A DNA stretch of 64,000 nt from Tetragonia tetragonoides (GCA_038025085.1 CM076139.1:48030807-48094806); one strand, 5' to 3'; positions 46,331 to 59,641 are shown, counted from the first letter of the stretch. Notes: a model not told the origin generated them from the letters alone. Made by a program: numbers and translations.

Positions 46331-46897
46331 TGAACTATACTAACATCTTATTGATGCTACGTTGACGAGGCTAGTGTTTGCGCAGGTTGTTCAGCTAGTC
46401 TGATGTATTTCCTGTTGAACACGAGAGTCTGAACATGATAAAGCAATGGCTGCTTCGGTCATCATTCACTTGCACCCTCTTTTTGATGAGCAAAAAGGTT
46501 ATCCTTCACCGTACAGATTGGAGGTCAGAAGTTGACCTCCTACGTGAGTCCTAACGTCATGAAGTTGATGAGAGGGTGTTTCAAAGATTGGATTTTGGCC
46601 CAATTGGTTTCCAGCTAGTGGACTAGGGTTCCTTGTAGGGTTGGGATGCCACTTTCCTTCCCTCCAATCCATGAGGGGAGGTCCTTGGGCTTGTTAGTTG
46701 TCTTGTCCGCTCCTCATCCGTAGTTAGAATAGTAAGAAAGGGTAATCGAAATCTATGACAAAATAACCCAACCCTCTTGATAACCAAGAAGTGACTAGTA
46801 ATTACTTAGGGCAATATGAGTCTAAAACTCCAAATTGAACTCAAAGTGAGCAGGTTCTTATATATGACCAGAATGTTATGGTGATAAGTTAGACTTA

Positions 46898-47184
46898 GAC
46901 TCTGTTTGATTTACCTTAATTTTACTTAAATTCAGTTCAGTTTAGTCCATTTTAATTCAGTTCATGTGTAGCTTTATCACTCATATAACCTTTTATTCCG
47001 AATTAATTTCATGATGATACTTATGTCATCGGAAAGATCTCAAAACATACTTTCAAATGCGTCCAATATTGACTATGTTTGGATGAATTTTAAATGGTTA
47101 ACGGTCAAGTTGTAAAAATCAATTCAGTTCAGTTCAGTTCAGTTCAGATCAGATCAGTTTTATCCAGATGAATCAAACGGAGCC
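46898..47184. mobile_element. PIF/Harbinger-type MITE, 287 bases
   Basis: The ends are GACTCTGTTTGATT and, in reverse complement, GGCTCCGTTTGATT, flanked by TTA on both sides (46895-46897, 47185-47187). TTCAGTTCAGTTCAG repeats lie near both ends. Confidence 0.75.
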
Positions 47185-47399
47185 TTAAACACTTAAGTTG
47201 TACTATATATATTTTGACCATACTAATATAACAATTTTCAAATCATTCATATATTCAATAATCAATCGCACCAAAAAAAATAAATCAATAATCAGTACCT
47301 CACTAGTAAAAACTAGCCAAAATTTGTAGTCCAATCATTTTTGTTTTTGATAACTAGCATTCTTTATTAATCCAATTTCAATTTCACAAGGTTGATGAA

Positions 47400-47560
47400 G
47401 TTTACAAAGAACGTATATATAGAAGTTTCCCCTTTACAACAATAGGTACTTAATTATAGAAACGCCAATACAATCAACACCTACATCGAAGCAATAAAAT
47501 CACACTCCCTACATACTTCTTGCTTGGCTAGTCCATCCGCCACCATATAATTTGTAGTCC
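47400..47560 (-). pseudogene. LINE RNase H tail fragment
   Basis: The minus strand reads NYMVADGLAKQEV. N-x-VADxLAK is the conserved end of the RNase H-like domain of plant LINEs. Only the last part of the domain is present and a stop follows soon. The short match limits confidence. Confidence 0.35.
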
Positions 47561-48578
47561 AATCATAAGCATCTTTTACTAGCAATACATACTACCCCTA
47601 GCACAATTTCTATAACATGATGACTATTCAATGCTATTCAAAATCGCTGGTCTACTGATGAATGACAATATTCAAAGGATTAGTATAGGATGTTAGAAGA
47701 TTGTGTTTTAAGCATTGAAAGTTCTTAAGTGGCTATATGCTGAGTGGTGACCTTCCAGAATTCTCAAATTGCCATCATCTACCTTTTCTTTTCAGGTTAT
47801 AAGTGATTATGATGGTTTATGAAGCACCAACCATTAAACATGTGAAACAAATCAAGTTGACATTTTGGTGATATATTGCTTGTCCCTGGCACTGCCAGCA
47901 GCTTGGTGGCAGACATCTCAAAGAAAGTAAAATTTACAGGTTGAACTTTTTTTTATTTAAATGTCAGCAGCAAGTGTGTCCCAAGTTAATGTAAAGCACC
48001 CAAGAAGTATTTGGTATGCTGATAAAGAAAAAAAAATACTCCTTCTAGCTTCTTTTTTTTATAATTAAAATCTATTTTATTAAATAGATTGATAAAAAAA
48101 AGTCGAAATTCATACACCGTGGAGCCGAAACTCATATACATAAAAAGCCGAAACTCATACGCCCATTAGAGTTGACACTTACACTCAATAGAGACAAAGC
48201 TTAAAAGCCTATTGAAACTGACTAATAAGACATCCAACAATACAATCGCTGACACGAACAATCCAAAACTTGGAGAAATAACGCCTCAAAGACAAAGCTA
48301 AGAAACAAAAGACACACAAAAGTGAACTACATACAACTGCTTGAAGAAAGCAAACACCCTAAATCTTAGAAGCAAATTAAGAACACCAGCCTTGCTTGCA
48401 CTTATTCAAGAACCAACACAATGCTACGTTACACCAACAACCGACTCCATAGGTACTCCTTCTAGCATTAGGTCAGAGATTTGAGCTTGTTGAAGAGAAA
48501 CTACGCACCCTAGATTTAGATTCTCTTCAATATACTATTTCCCGCATTTACGCATTATACTTGTAGATGTTTGACATA

Positions 48579-48642
<64 letters not shown>

Positions 48643-49489
48643 TTATCTTTTTATTTGTAGTCAACTAGAGTAGTGTATTGGAGAACATCTCAATCTTTCT
48701 AAAATACTCTAAATTCTGTGTGGAAATATGAGTGTTCATTAATCAACATTCACACTCGGTCAATAAGATTTGTATCTATAATTATAATAGTCGAAAGAGA
48801 TACTTGCTATATTTCCAAACCCCAAAAATAGAGCAATACTACAACCAAATGTCACATTCCAAGCAAACCTAAAATATTTTGAAAAATTTGTTCGACCTAC
48901 TACATAACCTTAAGCATTTAGAAAATCTAGAATTAGGTGTATGCCATTGGAGTAAACAATTAATTCCTTCACCGAATTGAATCGCAATACTTTTATTTTT
49001 TTGTTTGATAATTATTGAATAAAGATAGATTATCTAGAAATGATTTTTTATTTTATTTTTAGCATTGATGTCAATTCTAGACTTGAAACAACCTCCACAA
49101 CAAAAGTAGAATTTCGATTGGTATTTGGACTCACTAGCTCATATGGAGTTCAATCCAAAAATCGAACCTGTGCATAAAGTTATTGCACATTTAAACAAAT
49201 CAATCTAAGCCAAACATATTATATTCAAAATGGGAGTTTTGCGCACACCCGATTTTTGTCATCAACGTGCATATTTAGTTAAATGATATTATTAGTAGTG
49301 ACAAATTTGTACATTTTCATTCTTATTCAACAACAAAAAATAATTAGTTGGGGAACAAAAAATATTTCGATTTCCTTTCTTTGTAAAGCTTTCTCATGTT
49401 GCATTTGGTATTATATTTTCCCTATTATTAGTGGTTGATAGTTGTTTCTGACTTTAGAAATTGAAATAGTTTAGACATTAAACCAACAG
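47561..49489. other. Intergenic stretch without genes
   Basis: Contains a (AT)n microsatellite at 48581-48638 and near-repeats GCCGAAACTCATA at 48125-48160. AT-rich, and nothing else is recognisable. Confidence 0.45.
48581..48638. repeat. (AT)n microsatellite
   Basis: About 29 AT dinucleotides without interruption. Confidence 0.95.
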
Positions 49490-49735
49490 AGGTTGTTGGT
49501 CTGATCTAGTGGTAAAGGGCCTTAATCATCAGGATCCAAGAAAGAAAGCCTTCATGGCTCCATCTCTGTTGGAAAAGATACTTAAATCCAGGCCATTGTT
49601 GAGAACAAATGGGGAGAGTGTTGCGCTACCCAACCCAAGGTCGTACCTTTATGAATCATGGTTCATAATATACCTTTTTCTTTTTTTGTCGGAGGGAAGA
49701 AAGGTCATCCCTCCACAGTATAATGCATAAAAATT
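49490..49735 (+). mobile_element. Possible SINE
   Basis: A box A-like TGATCTAGTGG at 49502-49512 lies within GTTGTTGGTCTGATCTAGTG, typical of plant tRNA-derived SINE heads. A GTCGTACC tract near 49640 could be a diverged box B, though it is too far from box A for an intact pol III promoter. Tail and target duplication were not seen. Confidence 0.3.
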
Positions 49736-49807
49736 GGAGATGCGCGAAAATGTGAATCCCTATCTCCTCATCAAAAGTCATCGGTACAGTTCTCTCTCTC
49801 TCTCAAG

Positions 49808-50342
49808 TAGGGATGACAATGGGTCTGAGACCCAATCCAGACCCACGGATCCAAATCCATTTATAAGGGTCTGGATCCCCTTTTGATAGACTCATTGGAT
49901 CTAGATCTGGGTCCATGTGTCGTAAATGGATCTGGATCTGCGTCCAGCATCACAGACCCAGACTCAGACCCGGCCCATGGATCCATTAACATGTAAAAAT
50001 AAAAAAGAAAAAAGAAAAAAATAAAGATCATGTATAAAAAAGAGTCCAAAGGTGAAAATTTGAGTTTCTTTCATTTTTCATTGAGTATAATTACGTTTGT
50101 TAAGTGATATTTTCTAATAAAAACTTCAATTCTTATGCATATTATAGGATTTAGGAACAAATCTCTTTATTTTTTAATTTATTAATAAGACCCATTTAGG
50201 ACCCACGGATCCACTAGACCCAGCGGATTTGAATCTAGATCTAAGTATTATAGACCCTGTAGGGTCTGAATCTCAACCCAAAAATATAAATGGGTCTGAA
50301 TCCAGCTGAACCCGCCCCAGACCCGACTCATTGCTATCCCTA
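49808..50342. mobile_element. GGGTCT-rich hAT-type non-autonomous element 2, 535 bases
   Basis: The ends are TAGGGATGACAATGGGTC and, inverted, TAGGGATAGCAATGAGTC. A perfect 8-base duplication CTCTCAAG flanks them (49800-49807 and 50343-50350). Both sides are filled with GGGTCTGGAT/AGACCC motifs. It is organised like the element at 35471-36126 but has different ends, so it is a separate family. No coding capacity. Confidence 0.85.
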
Positions 50343-50790
50343 CTCTCAAGTGATATTGTGGTTTGTTGCATCATGCAAAGAGAAAGGGGGCCAAGGGCGA
50401 GGGTGTTCAGCACACAAAAGAAAGGTGATGGTTACTCTAACCCCACTTAGAAATGGTCCAAACAACTAATGTTCAAGTGGACACTGTACTAAACATGAAG
50501 GGAGCTGAAAGTGCCGTGGTCCTTGGCATTTTCTTTGTTGATGTCACTCACCTGGTGTCAAAATGAAATGCTTGCTCGTGCTTGTGTTATCAGCTACAGT
50601 CCTACCAGCTGGAAACTAAACCATGTTGTTCCCCATCAACCCAACTAGAGGACCAAAGGGCTCCCTCATCTAGTCCCAGAGTTCCAGGGTGGCACCCACT
50701 AGAACAACCTACATAACCACTTAAGCCATTTTGATAATATCTATCCCACATAAGTACGTAATCACGGCCAAAAATAACGTTCCCTAATAA

Positions 50791-50933
50791 GAGCGTGTTC
50801 TTTTCCGCTTACTTAGTAATTAATTCAGTTTAATTTATCGGAGTCATTTAAGTTAAGCTCAACTCGGTTCAGTGATCTACTTTTTCTTTCACATATTACT
50901 GCTCAGTCCGGTTCAGTGAAAAAGAACACACTC
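50791..50933. mobile_element. Tourist/Harbinger-type MITE, 143 bases
   Basis: The ends are GAGCGTGTTCTTTTCC and, inverted, GAGTGTGTTCTTTTTC, flanked by TAA (50788-50790, 50934-50936), the PIF/Harbinger target. Confidence 0.75.
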
Positions 50934-51191
50934 TAACAAAAACAATAACCATATTACTCGAATAACAACGCCCAAAACAATAAAAACAAAAAAGACCACC
51001 GAGGAATGAATATGAGACATTGTCTAGGGAATAAAACACGGTCCTACCACGCAACTGTGAATTATATGAAACAATACATGCCACAAAAAGGAATCAAAAA
51101 AGAAGGAAAGGGTGAGAATCAGAAGACACAGAGGTCCTTGCATAGCATGAAGTTCTAAAATCTGTCTTGAGATATATGTAGTACAGTACAT

Positions 51192-51298
51192 TGTACAATT
51201 TCATTGAGCCATTTGACAAGTAGTAGAGTACAATTTCATTGAGCCATTTGACAAATAAGTAGAGGACAGTACAATTTCATTGAGCCATTTGACAAACA
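51192..51298. repeat. Three copies of a 26-base repeat downstream of glyoxalase II
   Basis: TACAATTTCATTGAGCCATT followed by TGACAA occurs three times with spacers of about 9-15 bases. It lies 130-240 bases past the stop codon, so it may be in the 3' untranslated region or just beyond it. Confidence 0.75.
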
Positions 51299-51427
51299 TA
51301 CTCATTTATCCAGTGATCAATCCCAGGTTGGATACTTGGATGTAATGGACCTTAGATCCATGTGCGACCAATTTAAGTGCACGTAAAACTACAAACCAGA
51401 TTTTAGCATATTTAGGGGAATGTACCG

Positions 51428-54400
51428 TCAGCCTCTCCAGTTGTCTTTGAGCTTCCGTATCTCACGGAGGGCATCGACAGGGGAGTCGCAACCAACCTTT
51501 TTCTGCAAAGTAATTAAGAACTTTGCATCAGCAGAAGGAAGGGGTAGGATGGGATGGCGAAGGAATATACGCAACCATACTGAATGACTTCAATACAAAA
51601 TCAAGAACTAAAATACATTCAAATGAACAGCACACTCTTCTTAATGGCACATGGAGCTCCAGTTCCCTTGATGACAATCATGTAGATGAGTAGACATCAA
51701 TATTTATCAACTCCACCAATTTCAGATTAGCTATGGGGAACCACTTTACAAGTGACCAGGATAAGCAAGTCTGGTGTTCCTAAAGTTCCTATACCGGCTT
51801 GTCTCAAATTAATAATTGTTACATAGTTTATATTTCATGCTTAACTTTCTCCTATCACTTGAGTTTGTGAGTGTGGGTCGGGCCTACGCGGGAGCGGGAG
51901 CGGGGGCAGGGGGTTCAAGGGGGAGTTCAAAATTCATTTACAGAGGCAAGTTTTTAATGAAAGAATCAACAATAATCCTAAACATGAAATTAATATTCAA
52001 CATATATGTTACTCAAAATCTTCAATTCACAACAAAGTATGCTGACCATTGGTCACTCAGCATAACACTTAACACTCCAGTTCTCCAAATTAGACCAACA
52101 TCATGTTAAAGCTCCTGACAACAGCTTACTCTGACCCTCTGGACAATACAAATCCTAGATAGTAACATTCCTAGCTGGATTTGAATAACATGCTAAAAAG
52201 AGGAGATAATAATACCTGAACTTCAGGCATGTCAGCCCGCATAAATGGGTTAGTTTCCAGCTCCTCTGCAATGGTTGATGGAACAGTGGGGAGTCCAACT
52301 TTTCGCTGATTCTGAGCCCATGACAATTTTTCAGCTATTTTTGCGTTGTCTGGTTCAACTGTCAGAGCAAACTGAAGGTTCTTCACTGTGTACTGTAATT
52401 ACCAACAGCAGAGAGAACTGTCAGGCCAGTCAAGCAATATCATCTATACAAATTTCCGGTTTCACTTTTATCTGATTGAACTTGTAGGTCACATTTATAT
52501 AAGGCAAAAGCCTAATGATACCAGAAATGGAACTGTCTTTTTGTTGTGATCAGAGAAAAGAACAGCATTATGGTGGAACGATAATGGAAACCCATTGATG
52601 CTTACTTTCAGTAGTCGCAAGTTCTACTGTAAAGGGTAGTGATTGCCCATCATAACAACTTACATACCACTTTGCCAATGTCATTTTCTAGGAAACTTGA
52701 GTAACATATTAGATAAATAACCAAAATTTCCAACCATATCAGTCTCTTTAACTTTTATACAACAGAGCGAACTTATTAGGCAACTCAAACAACAGAGTGA
52801 TATAACAAATAACCCAAGTTCCAAACCACAAAGAATTTTACAGTACAAGAAATTACCTCATGACCACAATAAACTCTAGTTGGTTTCGGCAAAGAACCCA
52901 ATGTTGTACAAAGTGACTCGTACATCTGTTCTGCCGTACCCTCGAAAAATTTACCACAGCCAGCTATGAACTGCAAATAAAAATTCACATCTATAAGCAA
53001 GAATGTTGAACTGTGATTCAAGAGTTCTAAATAAACTTGAAGAATTAGAACTTTTGTATCACTGATTACTAATCCTAATAACAACTCTTGACGAGGAAGA
53101 TGCTTGAAATTATTCCCTCGAAATATGATTAGTTAGTAAGTCAGTATGGTTATTTGAAAGTGTTGTTAGATAAGAAATCGAGTGTAATGCAAGAACAATC
53201 ATGATAGACCTCTGTGTCAAGGTAACCACAGCCTTACCAAAGTATCTCCTGTGAAAACAGCAGGAATCTCCTCTTCTTTTCCAGTCACATAGTAACTGAT
53301 ATGACCCTTGGTATGGCTGATCAAGACAAAGATACACGCAGCATTGAGACACAGTTCTGATGGAATATAAGTTCTATTAAAGCAGGAGCTTGATGCATAA
53401 CCAAGTAGTATATTGACTACATCTTTTAACTGTCGAAATGAAGTGAAAAGCTGCACAGAACTTATGGTATAGAGGGATGTTCTATTTAAAAAACCCCAAA
53501 AAGAGATCCTCAAATAAGATCAAAAGACCCAGAATGATGAAATGGTGTTTGGGTTAAATGGTGATGCACTTGTACTGGTTCAATCACCTTTATCAATGTA
53601 GTCTAATGTTGGCATGCAGCCTGTCAAAATCAAAAAAGCAGCATCTTGAACAATTTTTGTGACCACACCTTCACACAATGTATTGAACATCATGCCAATC
53701 GCCAGCTGATAAATATGAGTGACCAACCATCTTAACACTCCTTTCCAACCCCCACCCACCCCCCAAAAAAATAGCTTCAGGAAATGGTCTGACTCTGTGA
53801 TATCATAAACACTCCTCAAGGATACTTACTGGGTTGTTGGTGTTGTTAGTGTTGAGTACACAGAACAAAGAGACAAAAAAGAAACGCAAAAGGAGTAAAA
53901 TAAAAACAGGAAGCAAAAAGTAACACAGTTAAACCTTAAGGCCAATGTCCAGGGCAGATAGCCAGATATTCACTAGGCTAACTAGATACCATAGCAGTTC
54001 TCCACAGAACATTCCGTTCCATCCATATTTGTAGGAAGCTGCCCCCATTGACAAGTGGATTTGGGAGAACTGGACATATGCAACATTTCGGTGTTTACAG
54101 GAAAGTAGAGAGAGAATTGTTTGTGAGATCCTTTTTCCAAACATACAATTTACTAGTTTAGTATATTCGCTGCTACGGTCAAGAACTACAGACAGCTCCA
54201 ACACGAAGCCATGATACAAAATTCCAGCTTAGAGTGATTACTGTTTGAGTACCTTAAGAATTTCCAACTTTTTAAGGCACAAATCCATACAATCACATTT
54301 GCTTACCAAGGTGTGTGAAGAGACAGGATGTTCACTTCAGCTCCCAGAGATACCCTATCACCATTCTCCACTTTATCAGTGCATCCCTTCACATTATCAA

Positions 54401-55902
54401 CTGAACCGCCATACACCTTAATTCCAGGTACCAGATCTCTTATCTTGTCATTTCCACCAGCATGATCCCTGGGAAAATGAAGAGATTGATAAGCAAGCCG
54501 TGAACATCTTTAGTACCAAGTGCCCTAAAATTTAATAGTTTCTGACGATTACACCCACATCAATAAACAATACATACAAAAGGGGCTATTAGAAGGAGTA
54601 GCGTCATAACACCCAAAAAAAAAACAGACACGAAAAGCTGTCTCAATGACATGTATTGTACACAAGAAAGTTATATAGTTGATATGACCCCAGTTACATA
54701 AATCCTTGAGTTCTCCCTCCGACAAATAATACATAAACAACATTTTCAATCAAGAAGTTCACTAAAGAGATCTGTAACTCAAATTAATACAAAAACTGCA
54801 GTTTCAATACTTAAAGCACCTAGTTACTATTTTGCAAGACTAAAACTTATGAAAAAGCACAAGCATGACAATTTGATTGCCAATATTGTGCCTCATTTCT
54901 ATCTCTTTGGTGAAAGTAATGTTAGGAAGTAGGGAAAATGCAGCCCATCTAGGAAGTGTGTTTGCAAAATTAGCCAGCAAATTTTACCTTTTATTATCAT
55001 ATCCACTACCCACAACTTGATTGTCATTGTGCACCATGTTCAATGAAGCCAGAATTTTTCTGTATTTAGCAGATTAAAATGACTGAATGATCACATATTG
55101 TTAGGAAGTACAGCAACCGTATTCTCACCTAATAAACATTGGAAACTCATCAGACAGACACCCAGATCAGTACCAAATTTATCATCAAGCATGCTGCTCA
55201 TACCTTTTTGAACCTTTCTTTAGCTTATCAAAAACAAGAGTCAATATTTTGTGTAAAATAAAGCTGGTAATTTGTATGATTTTAGTTAATATTGGTGCAA
55301 AGGATGTATGTCCCACAGTCTACAACAAGGTGGGATACGGACATGGTATACATTCAAAAATAAGAAGACGCAGTTAGATCACAAACCTCAAAGTCAAAGT
55401 CTAGAATTTCTTCAAAATAGTACATTAGATACCCCCATTTCTGGTTTCTTTTCCTTCTAGTTGGTGATGGGGGAAGGGGTAGACATGAGAGTACTAGGAT
55501 TGTCATGAAGTAGGCCACTGTACAATCATTTAAAAAAAAAAAAAAAGAAGGATAAAAGAAAAGGTGGGAGTTTTCAAATGCTAAAACTCACAACGATGCG
55601 AACAATGCACGTGGAGTAAATCTTCCATCAAATTTGTGGAACTTGTATTTATAACTGATTGCATCATATCTTCATTTTGTATTGCATTGAGACCTCAAGA
55701 TGGAGGTTAAGATCACTAAGATTTTATCCTCAAATTAGTTGCTCCACCATGATTGGCGTGAGCAACCCTAGCAAGGTTATCAGCAACCTTAGCAAGGTTA
55801 CCAGCATCCACTAACATTAGCACAGCAATTCCAAAGCTGACTGCTATTCCAAAGCTGACGGATACCCAACATCCATCTCTCTCCCTCCCTCCCTCCCTCC
55901 CT

Positions 55903-55963
<61 letters not shown>

Positions 55964-56933
55964 CCTCTCTCTCTCAGCTTTCCATTCCTTCAAACTTGGA
56001 AAAGTTTATTGTTTATCTACCCATCCCGTGCAACCTCAGTTGTCCTCCACCGGTCCACCACTCTTTTAATATGATCAGGATACAATTCCTAGCAGTTGTT
56101 GGATTAGAACACATAATGCATCCACACTTGTAACTCCCTCAGGCGAGCGTCATCTAGAATAATTTATCGAGAACGAAACATATATCCCTTTGTTCAAGAA
56201 ACATTTTTGTCTAATTTGAATTATCCTAGTGTCACGATTCAAGCCCCTAGAGATCAAGCACAGGGTAATTGAGTCTGCAAGTACTCAATAGCACCAAAAC
56301 TTATCCATTGACAAATTATGAGAAGCCTCAGCTTCTGACTTCGAATTTTCTGACATCAAATTAATTAATACAACTGATAGAACATCTACAGTTCCACATT
56401 ATCCATTAACAGTTTCTTATGCCTCAAATCCAACAAAATTCACAATCAACTAATCAAAATTTTAGCATTTATCCATACAGATTAAGCTGTAACTAACAAC
56501 GATCACATCCAAAACTAGCTCAAAATACGACATAGCATATCAAATCAAAATCAAATTCGAAACAAACCTAATTCGAACCAAAATTGCTCAAAATTAAAAA
56601 AAAATCGAAAAGTACAAAATTACCAGTGGTGGTGAGTAGTGAGAACCATTGTGACATTGGCATCATTTTGCTTCGCTACCTCTAGAACCTTCTCTGGCTC
56701 CACTGGATCAACAACTGCCGCTTGTTTCGTTTGCTCGTCAATTATCCTGTTCACGAAATGAAATTTTCAAGCATAAATAAAAAATATTGATCGTATTTTG
56801 AAATTCAAAGGAAAATTGGTGGAAAATTCGTCGAATGTGAAACCCTAATAATTTAGGGAAATGAAATTAGGAAGAAGAATCTATACAAGTAAGAGTAATT
56901 GTCGTCCAAGCAAGGGATGTGGAAGATCTTCAT
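51428..56933 (-). CDS. GLX2-2: Hydroxyacylglutathione hydrolase (glyoxalase II), cytosolic; 7 exons, 258 residues
   Basis: Exons on the minus strand: 56933-56887, 56746-56624, 54468-54307, 53316-53238, 52970-52857, 52392-52216 and 51502-51428. All introns are GT..AG, and the sum is 777 bases with the stop TGA. The start [16 protein letters not shown] is the usual N terminus of the cytosolic plant form, with no organelle transit peptide. Binuclear metal ligands are present: THHHWDHAGG (H54, H56, D58, H59), H112 in HTPCHTKGH, D135 in FTGDTL and H174 in CGHE. The enzyme hydrolyses S-D-lactoylglutathione, formed from methylglyoxal by glyoxalase I, to D-lactate and glutathione. The C-terminal helical part ([19 protein letters not shown]) contributes to glutathione binding. 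The gene looks intact. Intron 2 is 2155 bases and holds a CT/CCCT microsatellite. Confidence 0.95.
51880..51936 (+). repeat. G-rich stretch in the last intron of glyoxalase II
   Basis: GCGGGAGCGGGAGCGGGGGC followed by GGGGG forms several G-runs of three or more on the strand opposite to the gene. It could fold as a quadruplex. Functional meaning unknown. Confidence 0.5.
55877..55978. repeat. (CCCT)n/(CT)n microsatellite in intron 2 of glyoxalase II
   Basis: Imperfect CTCC repeats followed by about 25 CT dinucleotides and more CCCT. Likely length-polymorphic. Confidence 0.9.
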
Positions 56934-57264
56934 CGTCGTGTGTGGGTTTCGGTTGAGAAATGGTGAGGAGAGAGAAAATGGGTAGCGTAAAAAAGCGCGT
57001 TGGTAATGGAGTGATGGTTGGTGGTAGAAGACTAGAATCTATGGTTTTGATCATGCAACGTCATCAGGAGAGGACAAGTGGCGAATAAGTGACTGGCCAT
57101 GTAAACAGTAAAGGCGGTTTGATCCAAACTTGTTTGAACACAGTAAACGCAGTAAACTGTTCATAGAAATCCGTATTAGACCATCCGAATTCCGATCAGA
57201 AAATCCAAAAATCTCAAAATATCCGAAATTTTGAATATCCGATAATGAACAAGATCAAGTTTAG
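56934..57264 (-). promoter_or_regulatory. 5' leader and promoter region of glyoxalase II
   Basis: Directly before the ATG the minus strand reads GAAACCCACACACGACG, and further up a CT-rich leader (CATTTTCTCTCTCCTCACC). No clear TATA box; housekeeping-type plant promoters often lack one. The start site is inferred. Confidence 0.4.
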
Positions 57265-58362
57265 ATGAGTCTGAATCCACTTCCTACTGTTCCCTTTGTA
57301 AATAGGGAGTGTTTGGGGTTTGGAGAGGAGAGAGCGGAGAGAAAGAGAGAAAAAGAGGGAGAGAGGAACTGCAGAGGATCCATGTCCAGTTTAGATGAGG
57401 TAGGGAAACTCTTTTTTCCTCAGCAAAAGAAATGTGCAAGTGAATGGCAAGCAATGCAGGTTCTGGTATATTAGGTTTAGACTCTTGGGTTCAATAATAA
57501 ACATTTCAGAGTTAGCCTACGTGCAAAGTGTTATACCTGCGGTCTAGTAGTCTAGGTCTTACAAGTAGAATCAATTCATCAATGAGTTTACTTATTCTTA
57601 TTGTATGGTAAAATTTTCAAAAGAGGCACAAATATTGCACATGACCTATGATATCTAAGTCATTCCTCGTTCCATCCTTAGTCATGTTTTCAAATATTTT
57701 TATTTTTCTTATTTTTCTCCATGGCAAGTGTTTCTAAAATCTCAACATGAGCATGACTTGCTTATCCATATTTTGTGCATCGTATTAGGTCGAATTAGTA
57801 TTATATTTGAATCAAGGAAAAATGAGGTTTTATTTCGTGTCAACACAACCTATAACCACCTCTAAATAGAGTTCTTGTTTTCCTCTTCCTTTTTTTCAAA
57901 ATTAAAAACACAATCTAGTTCTAATAAGTTTTTCCTACTCTTTTTTCAATAGGCCATGAGATTCATCATGATTGAGTTATTAGTTGTAGTTTAGTTAATT
58001 TTTTATGAACGACAAAAGTAACTTTTATGTTTGCTGGAAATGAGATTTGAACCCAAGTCATTGCTGAGAGCAAGTAGGCGTATTATCAAGTACTTTTCTT
58101 CTAACAAGTTAGCAGACACCAGCTACAACAAAGTACAACCACACACGGACTAATGCCTTGTTTAGTTGGTGGCTTTTTAGCTAGCTAGTTTGTTGGGCAA
58201 TCTGAATTATTTGACCAATTGACCATCCAACAATTCAAATTTTGGTGTTTGGTTACTAGCTTTTTTATTGGCTTTTTGGAATTGGACCAAACAAGTTGAG
58301 TTACAAAAAATTGGGTGGGGGTAGCTTTTGGGTCAGTTTATTAAATTATTATGTAACATGAC
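57265..58362. other. Intergenic stretch without recognised genes
   Basis: GA-rich near 57325-57365. From 58150 a stretch with TTTGTTGGGC and TTGGTGTTTGGTTACTAGC suggests the left half of a decayed MITE that the retroposon at 58377 split. No gene evidence. Confidence 0.35.
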
Positions 58363-58376
58363 AATTTTAACCCAAT

Positions 58377-58944
58377 TTTTTTTTTTGAGAGGGGAATAGG
58401 AGACTTTCATTCATAAAATAGCCATACGGCATATACATCGAAAATAACCCTAGAACATACTAAACCAATAGTAACAAAAACAAATCTGCTAACAAAACAA
58501 TTATCTAGAATACCCGAGCGCGACTCCCAACATGCATAGCAACCATGTGCTTCCTTTGATCCTTCATCTTTAACGGAAGTGGAGATTTTCACCGCAAGTA
58601 CCGTAATTGTTTGCTCACAAAACATTGTATGATACCATCGATTTTGTGCATATCCGGTCCCCGAATTCATATTACTTGCTACTAAATCGCACTATAGGCG
58701 AAGAGAGAATCCTATAAAAAGGAAAATATAAAAATCCCTAAAAACTACACAAAAGGGAAAGAAAATTTATTCCACTTAGATTGCAAAAACTAGAAATCAA
58801 GGCAAAAAGAGGTGGAAAACATGATTCACATGCCGAAAACGGCCTAAATCGACCCTCCCGACCTGAAAATTTGTCTTAGTAAAGATTAGGGTTTGAAAGA
58901 GAAAGAGCTGAAACAAAGGAGAGAGGCTAGGGTTATTATTTTCT
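58377..58944 (-). mobile_element. Retroposed sequence with poly(A) and 14-base target duplication
   Basis: Perfect direct repeats AATTTTAACCCAAT flank the segment (58363-58376 and 58945-58958). The left end is a T-run, meaning a poly(A) tail on the minus strand, preceded by GAATGAAAGTCTCCTATTCC. The 5' end on the minus strand is AACCCTAGCCTCTCTCCTTT, which looks like an mRNA leader. So this is a target-primed (LINE-mariner-independent, LINE-machinery) insertion: either a processed copy of a host transcript or a SINE-like element. An 87-codon minus-strand frame (58670-58407) has no recognised domain. Confidence 0.7.
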
Positions 58945-59569
58945 AATTTTAACCCAATACTTAACTACTACTACTATTAATTTCATGAATACTAATAATA
59001 TTAATAATAATACTTATCAATTGTCATTATTGTTAACAATAGAAAGTTATCTCTATGTCCATAGTGGTTATTTAACCCCTAATCTAATTACAAATAATCA
59101 ACACACTTTACCAAACATTTTTTTTTTATAATTAGATAGTCAAACCAACTAGCACATCAAGTTGATAACAACCACCTGACAAAAACAACTAGCGGCTACC
59201 ATCTATTAGCAGTTCTTATTGGCTGGACTTGTGCCCAACCAAGTTGGCTGTACCAGCCCAGTCTGCGCGCACGCTAATAGTCCAGTATTCGTTTTTGTTT
59301 CTTCGCCGGGCGGAATTACATGGGAATTCAAAAGGGTGTTACTAAATACCGCCCCCTTTTTACTAGCTACCGCCCCCCCAATTTCCAATTTTACCCTCAC
59401 TCTCACTCATCCTCTCTTCCTCACTCACTCTCACTCATCCTCTCTTCCTCACTCACTCTCACTCATCCTCTCTTCCTCACTCACTCTCACTCATCCTCAC
59501 CACCACACCATCACACCGGCAACCACCACCACTCACGGCACAACCACCACCGGTAAATTTTTTTTTGCG

Positions 59570-59641
59570 CATTTTTTTTGCACAGTCGTCTGTAATTTTC
59601 GACTCACCCAAGGGTGAGTCGAAAATTACAGACGACTGTGC
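59570..59641. repeat. Perfect hairpin, arms about 31-36 bases
   Basis: GCACAGTCGTCTGTAATTTT is followed by CGACTCACCCAAGGGTGAGTCG at the centre (itself palindromic in its outer parts) and then the inverse arm. It is a single unit of the motif that builds the larger palindrome nearby. Confidence 0.85.

Noticed and set aside
57265..57474. Small plus-strand gene divergent from glyoxalase II
   Set aside because: The middle of the frame is a GA-rich low-complexity stretch, and no domain or splice context supports it.
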